This document shows positions 23,849 to 34,870 of a DNA stretch of 64,000 nt, in pieces. Position numbers and translations under genes: made by a program. The stretch comes from Sphagnum magellanicum (lineage: Eukaryota > Streptophyta > Sphagnopsida > Sphagnales > Sphagnaceae), in the NCBI GenBank assembly GCA_021904315.1, contig CM038912.1, positions 22,294,949 through 22,358,948 on the forward strand, given 5' to 3'. Under the pieces are notes generated by a model, which saw only the letters and a program-made list of their open reading frames with translations, ran no database searches and had not been told where the DNA came from. The stretch's first letter is position 1, and each line of letters opens with the position of its first letter.

Positions 23849-25409
23849 GTTTTGTTGATACATTTCAAACAAGGTGATGCATGCCTACACAACACAAATT
23901 GTTTTGCAAAAGTATGACACTTAGTATTTTGCTAGGACACCCCCAAAAGTAGTCTAACATGTCATGAACCTTAAAGGATGTATAGTTGCCTTGTTATCCA
24001 TCCTTCCACCATTTTGTCCAGGGCCGTCAATGTGCCTTTTTCCTATATCTACCTACATAATATGTGTGTCTGTATTTGTATTCCTTTTGGAAGATGGGTG
24101 TTGTTTCACTTTGGTCCCCGTGAGAATTGGTAGCTAAATAAAGCTTTTGGGAGCCACCTCACTATTGCAGAAATTGTGGAAATTGAGGACTTTGAGAATC
24201 TTTCTTGGGGAGGGGCTTCAAAAAAGCACTTGGTTGATGGCATTCCAAAGTTTCAAACTACCTCGCAACAATCAATCGATGACACCACCTCAGAAAACAT
24301 GCAGATCTTGTATCTTTGGAGGCTTATGGATGGGGTGGTGGGGGCCTTTGTTTTTCATGTTTGTCTTTGGTTCAATCAAGGGCAATTTCTCCTTTTCAAG
24401 TCAATAACTTGTATGTTCCAAATGACAAAGTATGATGTTCCTTTTGAGGCAGTATGCATGTTAATCTTGACAAGACAACAAACACCCTTTCCCATATATC
24501 TTCATGCACAAGTTGTGGGATACTTTTTTTCTTTTTTCCCTCTTTTGCAAAACAAGCGAATCCTTTCTCTCTCTTCAAGTTGTAGGGCTGACCAAAGGTT
24601 CGTAACAAAAGCCTAGGCTTTCATCTCACATATGGTGACAAAAACATAGACCAACATTTTGAAAGGAAATGAGGAAAATAAATACAAACATACAAAATAG
24701 ATCAATATATGCATACTTGTAAAACAAAAAATAAATAAAATTCCTTGAATTAGGTTTCTATGAGATTTTGAAAATAAAAATTTCAAAATTACGACCAGGC
24801 CTTGTGATTTTGCTCTTTGTGACTTTTTTACAACTCAACGATGTCACAGAAACCTTATCTACCCAGTGGCAGAATTTCATTCATTCGTAACTAAACATGA
24901 TTAGGTCCAAAACGATGAAATTAGCACTTGATTCAATCGTGACCAACTAAAATTACCCAAAAATTTACTCTAACCCAAAACTTAAATTAGCAATCCGTAA
25001 TCAGAATCCCTCCCTTCATGATGATTTCAATTTTGTGCTTTCTTATGGAGTGTTCTCTGGATTTATCCAAAGTCTATGGTTTCAAGCGGTTCATGATATC
25101 ATTATATATGTGTGTAATCCAAATAATAATAATTTATTTCAATACCTTTTTCAAAAAAAATGACACGATAAGACACATTAACATTAGTGTTTTTTTTAAA
25201 ACAAAAGTTTCACAACTTGGTGAAGAAAAATTGGAATTTGTAAAGGTACAAACGGTTTTCCCTGAAACAAATGGGCCCAATTGTCACATTGTGAGGAAAT
25301 AAAATAAAATCTGATGTCACCGTATATTAGATGTTGACTCATGTAGGTTGCCCGAACAAAGGGGGGACCCTCAAAATAAAAAATCCTTGCATCTAGTCAG
25401 ATTTGGCTC
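23849..25409. other. AT-rich intergenic DNA
   Basis: No gene supported. Overlapping frames near 24150-24620 show no recognisable domain. Confidence 0.45.
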
Positions 25410-25410
25410 G

Positions 25411-25848
25411 TTATAAACTTGGGGTACTTATTTATTTATTCTGTTTCATATTAATTAGTTGGGGGTGCCTCGAAAAGCCCAACTTTTTTTTTTTTTTTTT
25501 TTTTTTGCAATGAGCCAATTTGATTGGCCCATTGTAAAATAAAATTGAAATTATGGAGGCTCCTCAAAATAAAAGATTCTATGAAAAGATGAAGTGCCTC
25601 CCCCTTTGGCCCACCAATATAGGTGAGAAGGGGAGGACTTTGGGCAAAACATATGGGATTAAAGCAAAGTGCTATTGGGAACCCATTGGGAACTTGAAAG
25701 GAACATGTTGGGAACAAAGGAAAAACGAAAAAAAATCCTCTCCCCCCCCCCCCTTCCCCCCCTCACACACAAACCCAAAACTTAGAAGAAAAACCATTTT
25801 TGGCCTGGGCTAATAACCCCCATTATAAACTGGGGGTACTTATTTATT
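25411..25848 (+). repeat. Dispersed repeat R2, copy 1, between 26-bp direct repeats
   Basis: Body about 25507-25770. Diagnostic blocks CCAATTTGATTGGCCCATTG, TATGGAGGCTCCTCAAAATA, CCCACCAATATAGGTGA, a run of GGGAAC-type words, then a C-rich tract (25741-25764). The same blocks in the same order occur in reverse orientation at 63300-63690. A 26-base direct repeat with one mismatch flanks the body (25411-25436 and 25823-25848). A 24-base T run (about 25483-25506) lies just before the body. Frames across it (for example YGIKAKCYWEPIGNLKGT) are conserved in part with the other copy but carry no known domain. Confidence 0.75.
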
Positions 25849-26552
25849 GCTATGCATAGTTGCCAATCCATTTACTTGACAAAATTGAGAAAAAAAAACC
25901 TATTTAACATGTGCCTTTCCATGGATTACCTCATTTTTTCCTTAATGACTATGTCACTCTCTTCCGCTAGTCACCTACATGACCATGAAAAAACACATAA
26001 TATGTCCATGTCATGTAGTAAACTTGAATTTGAGATTCACATAAATAATGATGAACTATTCAAAACCATATGGGAACACCTGAGAGAAGGAGAAAGAGGG
26101 GAGAAAGGGGGGAAGGGCTGATTATCAAATTGATTTAACCTCCATCTCATTTGCCATTATTCTTACCTCATTCTCACATTTTCAAAGTGAAGCTTCGGTT
26201 GAAACTACATTCCAAAAATTCAGAGCTTTTTCCCTGATCATGGGGTTCTAGTTTGTGGTTCTAATGGATCTTATTGACTTCATCATTCACCAACATTAGC
26301 CAAAGCAGATGAAGAAGAGGAGATTTAGAAGTGTATATATATATATATATATATATATTTGTCATACATGCTACTGATATAATCAGCAGCTTTTTGTCTG
26401 ATCAAAATGACTGTTCATTCTAAAAACAGGCTCAACAGTTGCCTCTCTCATCTTTTTGAAACTTTCAACAGCTTAAGAGTCAATAGGTTATGTAATCATG
26501 TGCAATGATTTGGCACCCGGAGGTAGAAATTGTCCTCTCTTGGGGAAGGTTC
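25849..26552. other. Intergenic, with an AT microsatellite
   Basis: No gene. An (AT)n tract lies at about 26333-26359. Confidence 0.55.
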
Positions 26553-26929
26553 TAAGAGCATCTCCAGCGGTGCTAAGTATGTGACACTGCGAAAATAATT
26601 TTCACATCCAAGTTTAGTTATGTACTCTTTTGCAACCCCACGAATAAAAACTGAAAACTGGGACAGCAAATAGGTGGCGGACTACTAATAGCAAACCACA
26701 TGGACCAATCATTATGATAGGGCCAATTAGAAACACGGAGCAGCAGTTAGATCATATTTATTACACTCTTTTCCGCAGGTGCACAGCGCTGCTGAGTCTT
26801 TTACCAGCAATGGCAACCTGCGCAATTATGCTGAGCCAAAACCTGAGTCAAACCGGCATATGTTGGATTTTGTTCATCTAGTTTTTACTGTGCAGGATCA
26901 CATACTGAGCACCGCTGGAGATGTTCTAA
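26553..26929. mobile_element. 371-bp Tourist/PIF-type MITE with TAA duplication
   Basis: Element 26556-26926 starts GAGCATCTCCAGCGGTGCTA and ends with its near reverse complement; about 35 bases pair with roughly four mismatches. TAA flanks it on both sides (26553-26555 and 26927-26929), the TWA-type target duplication of PIF/Harbinger elements. No coding capacity of note. A second, related right end lies at 28.3-28.4 kb. Confidence 0.85.
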
Positions 26930-28460
26930 ATTCTACCTTATGTCCAGATCTGAAGATTTTAGTTCGTGACAGAGTAGAATTTTCCTTCTGTCTCAAACAA
27001 GTACAATATATTCCTTAATAGTTCAGACCTTCTCTCTTAGTGCAGATCCGCCCACACCCAATATGTGGGCCTCTTCCAATGTCTTCCATATGCACTTGTG
27101 TTTGCCTTTACATATGCCTACTGCATCCAAATGCTATGAAAAATCTCAACTTCATAATCCAAATTACCATTTACAAGTCAGTCCATGGCTGCTGGTGGAC
27201 TTGGTCTTATAGGTCTCTTAGAGCAGCTCCATTCATACCCCTTATTTGGGCCTCTGGCAATTAGTTTGTTTTTTTGGGGGTGAAAAACCATCAAATGATC
27301 ACACTAGTAACTTATTCTCCTTGTTGGCAAAAAAATTCTTTTTCTTCACCAAATTTTTTGCCCAAACTGTATTTTTTTTGAGAGATTATCGTTGTAATTG
27401 TGTCTAGTTTTTACGGTCCTTTACACAAAAGTGTTGCCAATTAAAGTGAAATATGTATTGGGATGCTCGGTATTCTGGTTTAGGGCTTGTAAACCCTAAA
27501 CCTTGAAATGCAGAAATGCCCTTGCCGCCCTAAACCCTAACTAAGCTCTTGCCATATAATGAATTAACTATATAAAAATCACCTTTCCACTATAATTTTG
27601 AAAAAAAATAGTTATAATAACATTAAAAATAATCTCCATGGCTAAATCTAATTTGTTTTGTCACTAAATGACGATGTTTTGCCAAAAACCAATAATATTG
27701 ATGTCAACTTTATATATATATATAAAATATATATTATATATATATTATATAATAATCATATTAAAATTAAATTTTTTTGGTTGATTGCAAATAACTAAAA
27801 AACTATATTAAAATCAAAAGTGCGATTTTTTCATTTTCAATAACCACAATTCAATCAAAATTCAAGACCATTTTTATATTTCTATACATGTGGTTCAAAC
27901 ATGTGACCAAAAATATTAAATTCAAACTAAATTATATTTAACTTGTAGTCAAATCTGGACAAATTTTCTATGTACCATTAATGTATTATTGTCATATTGA
28001 CCACAACATGAATTTTACAAAACAATACATTGCATGATCATGGTCGTACCAACACTCTCACCCTATGCCATATGAGACATTAGTATCATGTTGCCAGACA
28101 TGATGGAAATGTCATGTCATCATGCATCAATAATATAATCCTCACCTTTAAAAGTTACCCTGTGAACCATCCCAACAATAAAAATATTCACCCCTTCCCG
28201 ACCCTTTTTTAGGGAACTTGTGTGAGGCAGGGCCCTGCCATCAAAGCCTGGTGATCATTTTATGCTTGGGCCTTTCACCAGCCACTAAAACCCTCGCAAT
28301 TTGGCAGAGCAAAAACTATTTTCCTGAGCCAAACCGGCATTGGTTGGACTTTCTTCATCCAATTGTACTGTACAGGATCACATACTGAGCACCGCTGAAG
28401 ATGCTCTTAGAAATAATCAAACCTAACCATTTCCCATGCCGGTAAATTAAAAAATCCTTT
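26930..28460. other. Non-coding segment with a second MITE-type end and R1 copy B
   Basis: At 28340-28406 the sequence repeats the right end of the 26.6-kb MITE (GGATCACATACTGAGCACCG, then GATGCTC) followed by TTA at 28407-28409. A TTA followed by GAGCAGCTCCA occurs at 27218-27231, a possible left end of a longer relative (27221-28406), though that pairing is weak. Inside lie a copy of dispersed repeat R1 (about 27828-28020), telomere-like words (27477-27541) and an AT-rich tract (27711-27750). Confidence 0.5.
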
Positions 28461-29029
28461 GAAAAAAAATTTAAAAAATTCTCAAACCACCTTTTCCCCT
28501 CAATTCACAATAAACACTCCTCCCATCCCACCTCAAAAAAACCAAATCCTTGAAAGAAATAAAGAAAAAATATCCCAACCCCTTACATATAGAAACCTTT
28601 GTAAGAAAATAAAAGTTAAAATCGATTCTCCCCTACATAAATTTCCATTTTATATCCTTATACCACCTGATTTCATCCCACCACACCCAACTTTGAAAAG
28701 AGAAAATTTACACATAAGTTCGCAACCTTATCCATTAAGCTTACTTTTTTGTTTCTCCACCCCTATACTCCATGAGAAGGAATTCACAACAATACCTCTG
28801 GAGGAGAAGAAGACAACTCCTCAACAAGAGGAGAAGACACAGCAAAATATCATTCAAACGAAAAGGAGATCATCATGAAGAAATGAAGATCATCTATGTA
28901 CAAAATTGCATACCAAACACCCAACTCTCTTGAAGATGAAGAAAAGACACTAGAACAAAAGAAGAAAGTTGGTCTAATAGATGATGATCTGATGGATGGA
29001 TGATGAAGAACAAGACCGTAGTGAAGGTG
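28461..29029. other. Low-complexity A/C-rich intergenic DNA
   Basis: A 139-codon frame at 28459-28878 is Lys/Pro/Gln/Thr-rich with no domain; judged non-coding. Confidence 0.5.
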
Positions 29030-29285
29030 ATTTTTTTTCAGGCTAAATACAATAGCCAATTGGCTCTTTTTTTTTTTCCCCTCAAAGTGGTTACAAATAT
29101 ATATGTTGTTTTGGTTTTCTAGTAGCCAGATTTCAACTAAATTTTCTGAAGAATAGCATGTAACCAAAATTGTGAAGGATTCTTTAAAACCTTTGCTTTC
29201 ATACCTGATCAATAGCCAAATTTGGCTAAATCTTCTTGTGGGTGATGACTAGTTTGGCTACATCACAAAATTGAAAGAAAGAAAA
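29030..29285 (+). repeat. Dispersed repeat family R1, copy C
   Basis: Contains GTAGCCAGATTTCAACTAAA, ATAGCCAAATTTGGCTAAATC and CTACATCACAAAATTGA, in the same order as the copies at 18.5, 27.9 and 29.8 kb. It holds the exact 16-base palindrome TAGCCAAATTTGGCTA near 29212. Confidence 0.75.
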
Positions 29286-29714
29286 ATCCCTGACTGTAGA
29301 GGAAGAGAACTTAAATAGCTATGTACATACCAAAAAAATTGTCAAAAATTAAAACACTGAAGAGAAGAAGCTGCTGTGATGAATGATGATTTCCATGATT
29401 TGATCATCAAAATTGTCCCTCCCCACTCAAAAGAACACTGATGTGATGGATGATGATGATTTGGATGATTTGATGCTGATGTGATGATGATGATTAGTGG
29501 AGGAAGTTTTGTCTCTGGGAAGCTCAGGAAGCTCAGAAGCTAGATTCTCTTTTCTTTCTTTGTGCCATGATGATGATGAAGATGGTGATGAGGATCTCTC
29601 TAGACTCTCCACAACTCTTTCTGATTTATTAAATCCTGTTGCACCAGTGCAGCAGCAGGAGTGGACTTTGGAGGAGGAGAGAGAGGAAGAAACAGGACTC
29701 ACAGCAGCCTTTTT
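29286..29714. repeat. GAT-rich low-complexity stretch
   Basis: Dense GATGAT words (29375-29600) give long acidic or Ser/His-rich frames on the two strands; not considered coding. Confidence 0.6.
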
Positions 29715-29985
29715 TTTTCTGGCTACATATAGCCAAAAAGCTATAGGCTACTACAAATTAAAAGTTGTAAGATGATGTGCTTTTGAGATTTTCAATAGCC
29801 CTAATTCGAGAAAAATCAGAATTTTTTTTTTCAGATTTCTATACATGGTTCAAGTAGGTAGCCAAAAATATAGAAGGATTATAGTAGGAAATTCTTTCAT
29901 ATTTAGCTTATAGCCAAATCTGGCTAAATCTTCCTCTGGGTCATCACCACTTTGGCTATATCACAAAATTGACAAAATAAAACCA
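29715..29985 (+). repeat. Dispersed repeat family R1, copy D
   Basis: The best-preserved copy: GATTTTCAATAGCC, GTTCAAGTAGGTAGCCAAAA, TATAGCCAAATCTGGCTAAATC, then TGGCTATATCACAAAATTGA. Only 430 bases separate it from copy C in the same orientation. Confidence 0.78.
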
Positions 29986-30764
29986 CTGACTCCGAGGCCT
30001 TTTGATAGTGTAAAAACAACCTTAGTTTTTCGCAATGTACCACCAGACACCTTTACCCATTGTAATGGGCTTTACAAAAATTGTAAAGCTCATGGATGTG
30101 TGTCCAATTAGGCTTTCTGTAAAGCCCGCTGACTTAAAAAATAAAAAACAAAAATCATGATACCTGCTGGTACCTGCTGGGTATTACGGGAATTTAAAGA
30201 AAATTGATCTGGTTTTGACGCTGGGTACAACCATTGGGCCTAGGCATTACCAAAATTCGGGCATACCTGGGTGCCTTGTGGGGGCCCTTATTAGCCCCCA
30301 CCCCACGGGCTTTACCCTACACTTTCTCATGCCTCATCCAGTTTCCAAACAACCCTTTGAACAACAAGCCTCTTCTCTTGTATCATAGAATTACACTCTC
30401 CTCATGAGTCCTGGGAAGGCTTCCCCCATTGCAACAAGCCTCTCTTTAGTTGTTTGTAGTGGATGGGTATTTATTTCATTTTGTTTCATTTCGTCTTGTG
30501 GGATGTTTGTTCTTTGTTTTTAAATTTTTTTTACTCCCTTTAAAATTCTCTACCCCCTCACCCCACCTCCACACACACACACACACACACGTTGGTTCCA
30601 TTTTTTTTCCTTTTTTTAGGAAAAAAGAAGAACCTTCATGTGTGGTCAACCCAAAACCCGGCGCCGCGAATACTCATCCACAAGCAAACACGCAAGGTAT
30701 TACAGCTCTCTCAGAGAAGAGAGCGAGAGAGAGGGAGAGAGGAGAGAGCAACCAAGCAAGCAAC
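29986..30764. other. Intergenic DNA upstream of the ATL gene
   Basis: No gene supported. Includes a short hairpin (GGGCTTTACA ... TGTAAAGCTC, about 30069-30095) and a CA tract (30571-30591). Confidence 0.5.
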
Positions 30765-31125
30765 TAGTTGCTCGCAAACAAACAAACAACTTAGTCGGAA
30801 ACAATTAGAGAGAAATTTCGAGAGAGGTCGCAAACCAAGCAGGGTTCACTTGGTCGCAAACAAGCTAACAACTTAGTCGCAAGCAAGAGCGGAATTTCGA
30901 GAGAGGTCGCAAACAAAGAAAGGAACTTAATCGCAAACAAGCTAGCAACTTGGTTGCAAACAAGCTAGCAAATTGGTCGCAAACAAGCGAGCGACTTAGT
31001 CGGAAACAATTAGAGAGGAATTTCGAGAGAGGTCGCAAACCAAGCAGGGTTCACTTGGTCGCAAACAAGCTAGCAACTTGGTTGCAAACAAACAAGCAAG
31101 CAACTTGGTCGGAAACAAGCGCGGA
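30765..31125. repeat. Degenerate TCGCAAACAAGC array with a 204-bp higher-order duplication
   Basis: Many variants of TTGGTCGCAAACAAGCTAGC follow one another. A roughly 90-base block starting CTTAGTCGGAAACAATTAGA at 30790 recurs at 30994, offset 204 bases, with few differences. It lies about 650-1000 bases upstream of the ATL start codon, in the likely promoter or leader. Confidence 0.88.
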
Positions 31126-31775
31126 ATCAATCTCAAGCGGGACTAGAGGTCATTGCAACCTGTGGACACAATCCGGATTTTATCAGCAGTTCTTTGAGCT
31201 TCAGCGATTGTGGATTTCTAATTCTGACTTCTGTGGCCTCAGAAGATTCATCTCGTGCAATCGAGAAGAAGAGCCGCACGCGGTGATCGAGGCGGGGCAA
31301 GATTTTTGATTAGGGAGCTGTTGATTCCAAGCTTTGAAGGCTTCTTCAAATATTTTGTTGCTTGTGGATGGATGATGGCACCTCGCTGTTGTGATTCTAG
31401 TACTTAGGACTTATGGATCTGATCAAATTTCTGTTTCTGAATCCTACTCTGCTTGTCGTCAGCGAGCGAAGAAGAAGAAGAAGAAGAAGAAGAATCAGCA
31501 GCATCATCATCATCATTGGCATGATCTAGCTGAGTCAGAAACTACATGCATTCCACTACCAGAGAACTACTAGTCGATGATCTAGACTGGATCCTAGTGC
31601 AGCTGCAGAGCGCCAACAAATCTGTTGCCTAGCTAGTGAATTCTAGCTGGAGTTGGTGCTTCTAGTCTGGATTTTCGCCTGGACTTGGTTTCGTCTGCAA
31701 GCTCCAGGATTTGGGTTTCCGCGAGAGCAGCACCTCGCTCCAGCAGGTGATTGCTTTTGTTTGCAGTAGCCAGCC
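31126..31775 (+). promoter_or_regulatory. Probable promoter/leader of the ATL gene
   Basis: No coding frame. Holds an AAG tract (31466-31491) followed by CATCAT words. TTTGTTTGCAG ends ten bases before the start codon and could be the acceptor of a leader intron. Assignment to the ATL transcript is by position only. Confidence 0.4.
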
Positions 31776-33239
31776 ATGTCTAGTTCAGCTCCTCTCCCTC
31801 CGGCAGCAGGAACCACTCCTTTCAATCCGAATTCACCACCAAGTGCGTACATGGTGAACAGCAAGATCATGGTAGTGGCAGTGGCAGTGCTTTTCGGAGT
31901 GGTGATATTCGTCTTGTCCATCCACGTCTACGCCAAATGGTTCTGGAGAAACCACGCCGCGGGCTCCATAGCAGCTGCATCGAATTTGCAAGCTGGGCCT
32001 GGGGGTAATAGTGCCGGAGCAGGTGCAGCTGCACACTCGGTCTCTTGGAGTAGGAGGAGAAGAGCTGGACAGCTGAATTTCCTCATGGGAGATCATCACA
32101 ACAACAACAACCACCTTGCTCCTCATTTTCTTGGTGACGGTTTCGGTTTGGACAAGGCTGTGGTAGAGCTTCTACCCACTTTTGTGTACAGAGCAGCGGA
32201 GATGAAGGGAAGTTCTGTGCTGGAGTGTGCAGTTTGTCTGGAGGAATTCGAGGAGAAAGAAACCGGAAGATTGCTTCCCAGATGCAATCACAGCTTTCAT
32301 CTGGACTGCATCGACATGTGGTTCCACTCTCACTCCAATTGCCCTCTTTGCAGAACCAGCGTGAAGCCTGACAAAGCTGGTCCACCTCATGAATCTTGGC
32401 ATCTGCTGGATCAATCAAACCCAGCTGCTGGAGGTCCCGCTTCAGATTCTCCTCATCAGCAGCAATTGCTCCAGGTTGAATCCAGAAACGTGCAGATGTC
32501 TAGTACCCAAGCTGCTTCAGAGGCATCAGGCTCATCTCTCAACACTGTTAGGAGCTCTGTGGGAGCTCCAGGAGCAGCTGGTGGTGGTGTATCATCAGCT
32601 CATATTCCCGAGGGCTCAACACAGCAGGTCCATGTTGCAGGTCGAATGGATTCGGGTCTGGCAGGATCAGATCAGCTGGAGCCCCACCAGGAGCAGAATC
32701 AAGCTCCGACAACAACAAGGTCTGAGAAAGAGCAGGAGCCAAATGGGAGCAATAGTCATGTTGGACCAGCTTACATTCCTCCGAATGTGTTGTTTTGGGG
32801 GACTCGTGACAAACATCTAAATGCTGCTGCTGCTCAATCTCCTGCAACAACCACCATACTGCAGGCTGTGGATTCAGAGCTTCAAGAACAACAACAACAA
32901 GAAGGACCTTTTGCAAGTAATTCAGGATCAGCTGCAGGAGGTCAAGCTTCTAATTCAGCAGTTGCGGTAGAAATCAGTATGGCTACAACCAGGAGTCCAG
33001 TGGCAGTTGCAGAAGCTGAAGGAAGCAGCAGATCACACATGGCAAGACTGGTCAGTCTCAAGCGTCTGCTGAGCAAAGGTAGGCCGATTGCATCATCACC
33101 ACCCACACTGCCAATTTATTCATCACAAACCAGTGATCTTGAACAAGGTGAAAGCTCATCACCATCATCTTCATTATCTTCCAGAATCCCCGAAACATCC
33201 ACAGCGTTAAACATCATGGGATTCTTCTTGAGCTCATAA
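31776..33239 (+). CDS. ATL-family RING-H2 E3 ubiquitin ligase, membrane anchored
   Basis: Intronless, 487 residues, as is usual for plant ATL genes. Order: short N-terminus; one hydrophobic segment (about 31-54, IMVVAVAVLFGVVIFVLS); basic patch (RRRR, 93-96); the ATL GLD motif (FGLDKAVVELLPTF, 123-136); and a RING-H2 finger 151-192 with ligands C151, C154, C170, H172, H175, C178, C189, C192, the ATL-typical W182, and P190 between the last two cysteines. The finger binds an E2 and the hydrophobic segment anchors it in an endomembrane or plasma membrane. The 290-residue C-terminal half is Ser/Gln/Ala-rich and probably disordered; it would select substrates. Many ATL genes respond to elicitors; nothing here shows that directly. 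The start is the first ATG in frame and leaves the anchor intact. Confidence 0.95.
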   Translation: MSSSAPLPPAAGTTPFNPNSPPSAYMVNSKIMVVAVAVLFGVVIFVLSIHVYAKWFWRNHAAGSIAAASNLQAGPGGNSAGAGAAAHSVSWSRRRRAGQLNFLMGDHHNNNNHLAPHFLGDGFGLDKAVVELLPTFVYRAAEMKGSSVLECAVCLEEFEEKETGRLLPRCNHSFHLDCIDMWFHSHSNCPLCRTSVKPDKAGPPHESWHLLDQSNPAAGGPASDSPHQQQLLQVESRNVQMSSTQAASEASGSSLNTVRSSVGAPGAAGGGVSSAHIPEGSTQQVHVAGRMDSGLAGSDQLEPHQEQNQAPTTTRSEKEQEPNGSNSHVGPAYIPPNVLFWGTRDKHLNAAAAQSPATTTILQAVDSELQEQQQQEGPFASNSGSAAGGQASNSAVAVEISMATTRSPVAVAEAEGSSRSHMARLVSLKRLLSKGRPIASSPPTLPIYSSQTSDLEQGESSSPSSSLSSRIPETSTALNIMGFFLSS

Positions 33240-34519
33240 TAAAACCAAAGGAGTCCAATTCACAAGTCCCAGTCCTCAATGCAATGCTCCTTACTCTCCT
33301 TACAAGGTCCATAGCTTTGGAAGCTTCTTACTCTTCATTATAGCTTTCAAAAGCTCCTTATTATTGTCCAGAGCTTTGAAGCTCCTTAGTAACTCTCCAT
33401 AGCTTCAGAACTATCAACAGAAATGTGAGAAAGGGTTTTCAAACCCAGTGTCTGATGTCAGGAAGCTCCAAACCTTCCTTTGTGTAACTTCAAAAATGAT
33501 TTTTTTCGCTAGCTTCAAAGTGATGCTGCTGCATCTCTTTGAATTTTCTGAAACAAGTTGAATTCATCCATCACCACCAGAGTTGATAAGATTTGCATTG
33601 AACACAACTTGCACATGATCTTTGGATTTTTTGAAACAAATTAGTTGAATTTGTCAAACCCAACAAGTTGATAAGATTTGCATGAACCCAAACACCACCC
33701 TGATTGTCTTCTGAACTTTTTAGTACAAGAGCTCCACTAGCTCTCAACTAGCTTCAAACTAGGAACCCAATTCTTCTCATTTTGTATACAAACCATCCAA
33801 TTAGAACTCATCATCAATCAACAGTCTAGCTTTTTGTGTAGATGAATTTTGGAGAATGCCCATGATTTTGTCAGTTTTGAGGAATTGGAGAGTGATGAAT
33901 AGGACTTGGAGTACTCAATAAAATAATTGTTGACACAGAGAGAGAGAACCACAACACCAAGACTAGATGTGTGCACCATAGTGTTTGTCTTCCACACACA
34001 CCCATCTAACAAGGGTTTTGTTTGCAACCCATTACAAAGATGTTTTAAATTCCTGTTGCCTTTGTTCATTCTGAAAAAAACTTGTGTTGATAAATGCAAT
34101 CTGGCCACAATAATTAGTTAGTAGCATTGTGGCTTCCATGTGCAATTGAATTTTTTTCTTGTCGGCTATGAATTTTTCATCATTGAGTTGATTTTTTTGG
34201 TTGTGACTTCCATGAAGTTTTTGGGGTGATGAGAGTGGTGATCTACCTTTTAGTGTGTGTTTGATTTCCAACTTGGAACTGTGAAATTGAAAGTTGAGTT
34301 GGACTTTTCTCCTTGGTGATTGATGTTTATATTGTCATGACTCTGTGATTTCAAACTTTTCCTTCACAAAAGGCTTCTCAAACTTTCATGTTTGGTGATT
34401 GTCTTTTGTGTGTGATTTTTCTAAAAGAAAACATAAGGTAGCATATTTACATAAGTATTTTTCACCCATTATTGAAATGAGAGTTGATGAAGTCACTGGG
34501 TAGTCAAGGCAGCTGGTCA
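33240..34519. other. ATL 3' region and intergenic DNA
   Basis: The first few hundred bases repeat the word AGCTTTGAAGCTCCTTA in variants (33300-33420) and are probably 3' untranslated. No further gene. Confidence 0.5.
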
Positions 34520-34870
34520 CTACTATGGTGTTTGTGAGGACGGTGATGAAGGTGGTGGTCGGATCCTTTGTGATCCATTCTCGTAATGTTATTGTCATGT
34601 GCTTACCTTCAAATTAGTATTGTCAAGATTTCTCTGCAAACTCAGAGGTTCAGGGGTTTGACATGGAATCTTCAAAATTATTTAATTATTTGATAGACAT
34701 GTCATGAAGCTGCCGTTGTACTATGGTATTTGTGAAGAAGGTGGTGCTTTGACCCTTTGTGATCCACTCTCATAATATTATTGTCTTGTACCTTTTGTCA
34801 TGTTACCTTCAAATTGGTGTTGTTGAGATTTCTCTACAATCTCATAGAGTCATGGGTTCATTAAGTGGCA
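34520..34870. repeat. Tandem duplication with 189-bp period
   Basis: CCTTTGTGATCCA at 34565 recurs at 34754, and both are followed by matching text through ACCTTCAAATT and GAGATTTCTCT. Two diverged copies, about 34520-34670 and 34715-34870. Confidence 0.85.

Noticed and set aside
28459-28878. 139-codon plus-strand frame
   Set aside because: Lys/Pro/Gln/Thr-rich low complexity in A/C-rich DNA, with no domain and no promoter-like context.
28850-29775. Frames on both strands across the GAT-rich stretch
   Set aside because: Produced by GATGAT repeats and the R1 copies; no motif on either strand.
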